DNA from: Candidatus Hermodarchaeota archaeon | GTDB lineage: Archaea > Asgardarchaeota > Hermodarchaeia > Hermodarchaeales > Hermodarchaeaceae | Length of the DNA stretch: 7,674 bases | Reading direction: 5' to 3' | NCBI GenBank assembly: GCA_016840185.1 | Contig: JAEOSV010000110.1 | Location: 1 to 7,674 of the forward strand | Position numbers and translations under genes: made by a program | Notes under the pieces: model-generated | The model's input: the letters and a program-made list of their open reading frames with translations, nothing else | Databases searched by the model: none | What the model was told of the DNA's origin: nothing | Shown: one piece after another, positions 5,606 to 7,674 of the stretch | Numbering within the stretch: the first letter of the stretch is position 1 | How the letters are laid out: each line of letters opens with the position of its first letter

Positions 5606-5827
5606 TTATCGGTCGATTAGAGTAATTGCTCCCACAGGACACACCTTCACACAAATTCCACAGCCTGTGCATTTTTCGGGAATGACGGTGATGTAGCCTT
5701 CTGTTACTTCAATAGCATTGACGGGACAAACGGTCGCGCAGGCTTGGCAGACCCCGCAGAGTTCGCCATCAACGTCGGCTAATTTCTTGACTTTCTTTTT
5801 GCTTGAAGTGGATGTTGTAGGAGGCAT
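5606..5827 (-). CDS. 2x[4Fe-4S] ferredoxin
   Basis: A 73-residue ferredoxin with two complete cluster-binding motifs: C24, C27, C30, C34-P and C53, C56, C59, C63-P. In ferredoxins of this type the last cysteine of each motif ligates the opposite cluster. A short basic, Ser/Thr-rich leader (residues 1-15, SKKKVKK) precedes the fold. It carries single electrons in the cytoplasm. Placed 25 bases before geranylgeranyl reductase on the same strand, it is the likely donor for that enzyme; a similar reductase-ferredoxin partnership is known in Methanosarcina acetivorans. GAGG lies 11 bases before the ATG, a somewhat long spacing. The gene has a tandem stop, TAA then TGA. A more general role as a cellular ferredoxin is not excluded. 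Confidence 0.95.
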   Translation of the reverse strand: MPPTTSTSSKKKVKKLADVDGELCGVCQACATVCPVNAIEVTEGYITVIPEKCTGCGICVKVCPVGAITLIDR

Positions 5828-5887
5828 ATTTTCGACATCCTCAGTTTTATTACGGAGAACACATTCTCTTAGGGTTTTTGAGCCTTT

Positions 5888-5898
5888 CTAATTATTAG
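5888..5898 (-). promoter_or_regulatory. AT-rich palindrome between the eIF2B-like and ferredoxin genes
   Basis: CTAATTATTAG is a perfect palindrome around one base, just past the eIF2B-like stop. On the minus strand it could serve as a TATA-like element for ferredoxin, with a start near 5866 and a leader of about 40 bases. The fit is loose. Confidence 0.25.
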
Positions 5899-5899
5899 T

Positions 5900-6835
5900 T
5901 TACTCACTGGTTGTAAAAATGAGGTAAGCACCTTGAGGTGGAATTATTCCGCGTTCTGTGATGAATGCATCAATGTGTTCATGTCCAGTTACGTCGAAGA
6001 GTGGGTTGCGGATGGTGATTTTTGGATCAATTTCACCTTCTGGTACGACTTGTTCTGGATTTCCTTCCTCCAGAGTTATGAGGCGACCTAGTAGGGTTTC
6101 ATGAGAGAATTTGTAACTCCCGACAGCAATAAGAACGCGAACGCGTGCATCATGGCATAATTCTGCAAGCGTGGCAGTTCCCACTTTTGAGACGATAGCA
6201 CCATTGGCAGCAATCGCTTCTCCACCAGCTAAGAATAAGTCTATATCTGGCAGGAAAATTCGTGTAGCGAAATCGGTGATGAGCGTAACTGGGATACCCA
6301 GTGCAGCTACTTCGTTTGCTAACAGGCGACCTTCAAGATCTGGTCGGCTTTCGGCAACTATTACTTCAATCTTCTTGCCCTGTTCAACGACCTTTCTTAA
6401 TATCATCAATACCGTTGTACTCCGACATAGAGTAAGAATTCGATCACCGTTTCGTATACGCTTCGAACCGATTTCACCAATTCGTTCTTTGGCTTCTGCA
6501 ATTCGTGAGACGAATTCGTCACACGCGTTCGCAGTTAATTCGCGCATCTTCTTGAGTGACGCTTTTTTGTGATAGGCTTTTTGTGCTGCATCCTCGATAC
6601 AATCAAGACTGTTGTGTAATGCGGCTGAGCTTTGACGTGCATCACGAAGCCCATAAGCAGCAGTTTTTATTTGGTCGAATAGGTCTTCTGCGGATTTAGC
6701 TTTGGTTTTCATGGCTAAATCTTTGAGAGCAGAAGCAGCCGCAATGGCAGTACCATCTGCGCTGGCAATCTCATAGTTTTGGAATTTTGTAATGAGCCAG
6801 TCAACATTCAATTCGTTGCGCCTCCATGACAGCAT
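5900..6835 (-). CDS. eIF2B-superfamily protein (aIF2B-like; not a clear R15P isomerase)
   Basis: A 311-residue protein with the eIF2B alpha/beta/delta fold. Residues about 10-115 form the helical N-terminal domain. The Rossmann-like C-terminal domain carries ILTLCRS (133-139), AESRPDLEG (161-169), AGGEAIAANGAIVSKVGT (203-220), VGSYKF (238-243) and a typical end, NPLFDVT then ITERGIIPP. Compared with the divergent neighbour, the catalytic-position cysteine is kept (C137), the following acidic residue is Glu (E206) where the isomerase has Asp, the N-terminal RGAG phosphate-binding stretch is replaced by ADGTA, and TRPS becomes ARQS. A sugar-phosphate isomerase role like the neighbour's is therefore doubtful; a regulatory or other nucleotide/sugar-phosphate role is possible. 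The ATG given has no ribosome site; a TTG at 6811 (residue 9) with GGAGG nine bases before it is a serious alternative start. Confidence 0.92.
   Translation of the reverse strand: MLSWRRNELNVDWLITKFQNYEIASADGTAIAAASALKDLAMKTKAKSAEDLFDQIKTAAYGLRDARQSSAALHNSLDCIEDAAQKAYHKKASLKKMRELTANACDEFVSRIAEAKERIGEIGSKRIRNGDRILTLCRSTTVLMILRKVVEQGKKIEVIVAESRPDLEGRLLANEVAALGIPVTLITDFATRIFLPDIDLFLAGGEAIAANGAIVSKVGTATLAELCHDARVRVLIAVGSYKFSHETLLGRLITLEEGNPEQVVPEGEIDPKITIRNPLFDVTGHEHIDAFITERGIIPPQGAYLIFTTSE
6821..6825 (-). promoter_or_regulatory. Shine-Dalgarno that may define an internal TTG start
   Basis: GGAGG on the minus strand lies inside the first codons of the longest eIF2B-like frame and nine bases before an in-frame TTG at 6811-6809. 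It is one of the best ribosome-site matches in the window, and it argues that the protein may be eight residues shorter. Confidence 0.4.
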
Positions 6836-6857
6836 TAATACCCTGTTTGTGTATTAA
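6835..6857. promoter_or_regulatory. Inverted repeat filling the divergent intergenic space
   Basis: TTAATAC (6835-6841) and GTATTAA (6851-6857) are perfect inverted repeats separated by nine bases. Each half ends against one of the two divergent ATG codons, so both genes start in nearly the same context (GTATTAATG and GTATTAAATG). The AT-rich halves could serve as TATA boxes for opposite directions or as an operator controlling both genes. Used as a TATA box, the right half puts the - strand start near 6829, in good register with the GGAGG and TTG downstream. Confidence 0.45.
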
Positions 6858-7674
6858 ATGGCTCGGCGAACGGCTATGGTGTCGATTCCGAAAGAAACCA
6901 AAAAAATCGCTGAGGATATTCAGTCAATGCGAACGAGGGGTGCGGGACGTATTGCCCGTGCTGCAGCAAAAGGCCTAATTGTTGCCACAGTAGAGTCGAA
7001 AGCAAAGCGTGTACCCTCTCTCCTTCGTGATGTAGCTGTTGCTGCCCAGTTATTGTATGAAACTCGTCCATCAGCGGTTTCTCTCCCCAATGCTTTACGG
7101 TATTACTACACTCGATTAATTAACCAAATTGATCGAACTAAGAGCATATCCGATCTTAAAGACGCAGGACGAGATATCGGACAAGGCTTCATTGATATGT
7201 CAAATAATGCAGTTAAAACAATTGGGCAGATTGGCTCACGGTTAATTCAGGATGGAGACATCATTTTTACCTATTGCAATAGCGCCACTGCGTTTGGGGT
7301 GCTAAGAACTGCTTATGCTATGGGTAAGGAATTCACCGTTTTTGTCCCAGAAACTCGACCTAAGTTTCAAGGGCATATTACTGCAACTTGGTTGGATGAA
7401 GCAGGAATTCCCTGCTCATTGGTAACGGATAATTCAATCCGTTTTCTCATCGCACGAGCTGATAAGGTGTTCGTGGGTGCTGACTCGATAACAGCAAATG
7501 GTGCAGTGGTTAACAAGATTGGAACCAGTTTGGTTGCTTTAGCTGCAGATGAGGCGCGGGTTGACTTCTTTGTGGCTGCAGAAAGTTACAAGTTCAGCCC
7601 TGCCACCATGGCAGGAGAGCTGATTGAAATTGAAGAAAGGGATGTGTCTGAAGTAGTGTCAAAAGAGAAGCTTG
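6858..7674 (+). CDS. Ribose-1,5-bisphosphate isomerase (3' end outside the window)
   Basis: 272 codons are open to the window edge; family members have about 320 residues, so roughly 50 are missing. This eIF2B-superfamily enzyme converts ribose 1,5-bisphosphate to ribulose 1,5-bisphosphate, which links AMP phosphorylase to type III RuBisCO in archaea. Motifs: RTRGAGRIARAA (25-36), TRPSAVSLPNALRY (69-82), FTYCNSATA (137-145), ETRPKFQG (165-172), GADSITANGAVVNKIGTS (207-224) and AAESYKFSP (240-248). C140 and D209 have the same spacing as the catalytic Cys133/Asp202 of the Thermococcus kodakarensis enzyme (both offset by seven). No Shine-Dalgarno is seen. A second ATG at 6876 (residue 7) would give a length closer to that enzyme. 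It diverges from an eIF2B paralogue across 22 bases. An aIF2B annotation is the usual misassignment for such genes. Confidence 0.92.
   Translation, partial: MARRTAMVSIPKETKKIAEDIQSMRTRGAGRIARAAAKGLIVATVESKAKRVPSLLRDVAVAAQLLYETRPSAVSLPNALRYYYTRLINQIDRTKSISDLKDAGRDIGQGFIDMSNNAVKTIGQIGSRLIQDGDIIFTYCNSATAFGVLRTAYAMGKEFTVFVPETRPKFQGHITATWLDEAGIPCSLVTDNSIRFLIARADKVFVGADSITANGAVVNKIGTSLVALAADEARVDFFVAAESYKFSPATMAGELIEIEERDVSEVVSKEKL

Noticed and set aside
6171..6572. A 133-codon + strand frame opposite the eIF2B-like gene
   Set aside because: Antisense shadow of a gene with clear family motifs; no ribosome site and no recognisable domain.

Overview
The window comes from an archaeon. It carries an archaeal-type glutamyl-tRNA synthetase with the long N-terminal extension and an SKRK signature, a geranylgeranyl reductase for saturating isoprenoid lipids, a ribose-1,5-bisphosphate isomerase of the archaeal AMP/RuBisCO route, and TATA-like and leaderless-style starts. 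A Roadblock/LC7 protein fused to a proline-rich segment would fit an Asgard-like lineage, but Roadblock proteins also occur in other archaea, so the phylum is not settled by what is visible here.

Layout. On the + strand, positions 3-149 hold the tail of an unidentified gene, then gltX (199-1929), then the Roadblock/LC7-polyproline protein (2010-2876). The 282-base gap 2877-3158 is not empty. It contains a GC-rich block (about 2925-3066) whose two ends are complementary over about 18 base pairs, a TATA-like element and a T-tract placed as if for a minus-strand small RNA, a 12-bp direct repeat, and a hairpin between converging genes. On the - strand, read right to left, are an eIF2B-like protein (6835-5900), a 2x[4Fe-4S] ferredoxin (5827-5606), geranylgeranyl reductase (5580-4363), a 160-residue four-helix membrane protein (4288-3806) and a 202-residue membrane protein with a C-terminal zinc ribbon (3767-3159). 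Diverging from the eIF2B-like gene, on the + strand, is a second eIF2B-superfamily gene, ribose-1,5-bisphosphate isomerase. It runs off the window at 7674 and is missing only its C-terminus.

How the parts fit. Ferredoxin and geranylgeranyl reductase form a plausible two-gene module in which the ferredoxin supplies electrons to reduce the geranylgeranyl chains of membrane lipids. The two membrane proteins downstream may be co-transcribed, although each has its own promoter-like element. The divergent eIF2B-superfamily pair shares a 22-base intergenic space filled by a TTAATAC-N9-GTATTAA inverted repeat. One member keeps the Cys/Asp catalytic pair of the isomerase. The other keeps the Cys, has Glu in place of Asp and lacks the N-terminal RGAG motif, so it probably does something else.

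The best candidates for something undescribed are the structured RNA-like element at 2925-3066, the Roadblock-polyproline-helical fusion, and the paired eIF2B-family genes around a shared palindrome. No CRISPR array, insertion sequence, tRNA or rRNA was seen.
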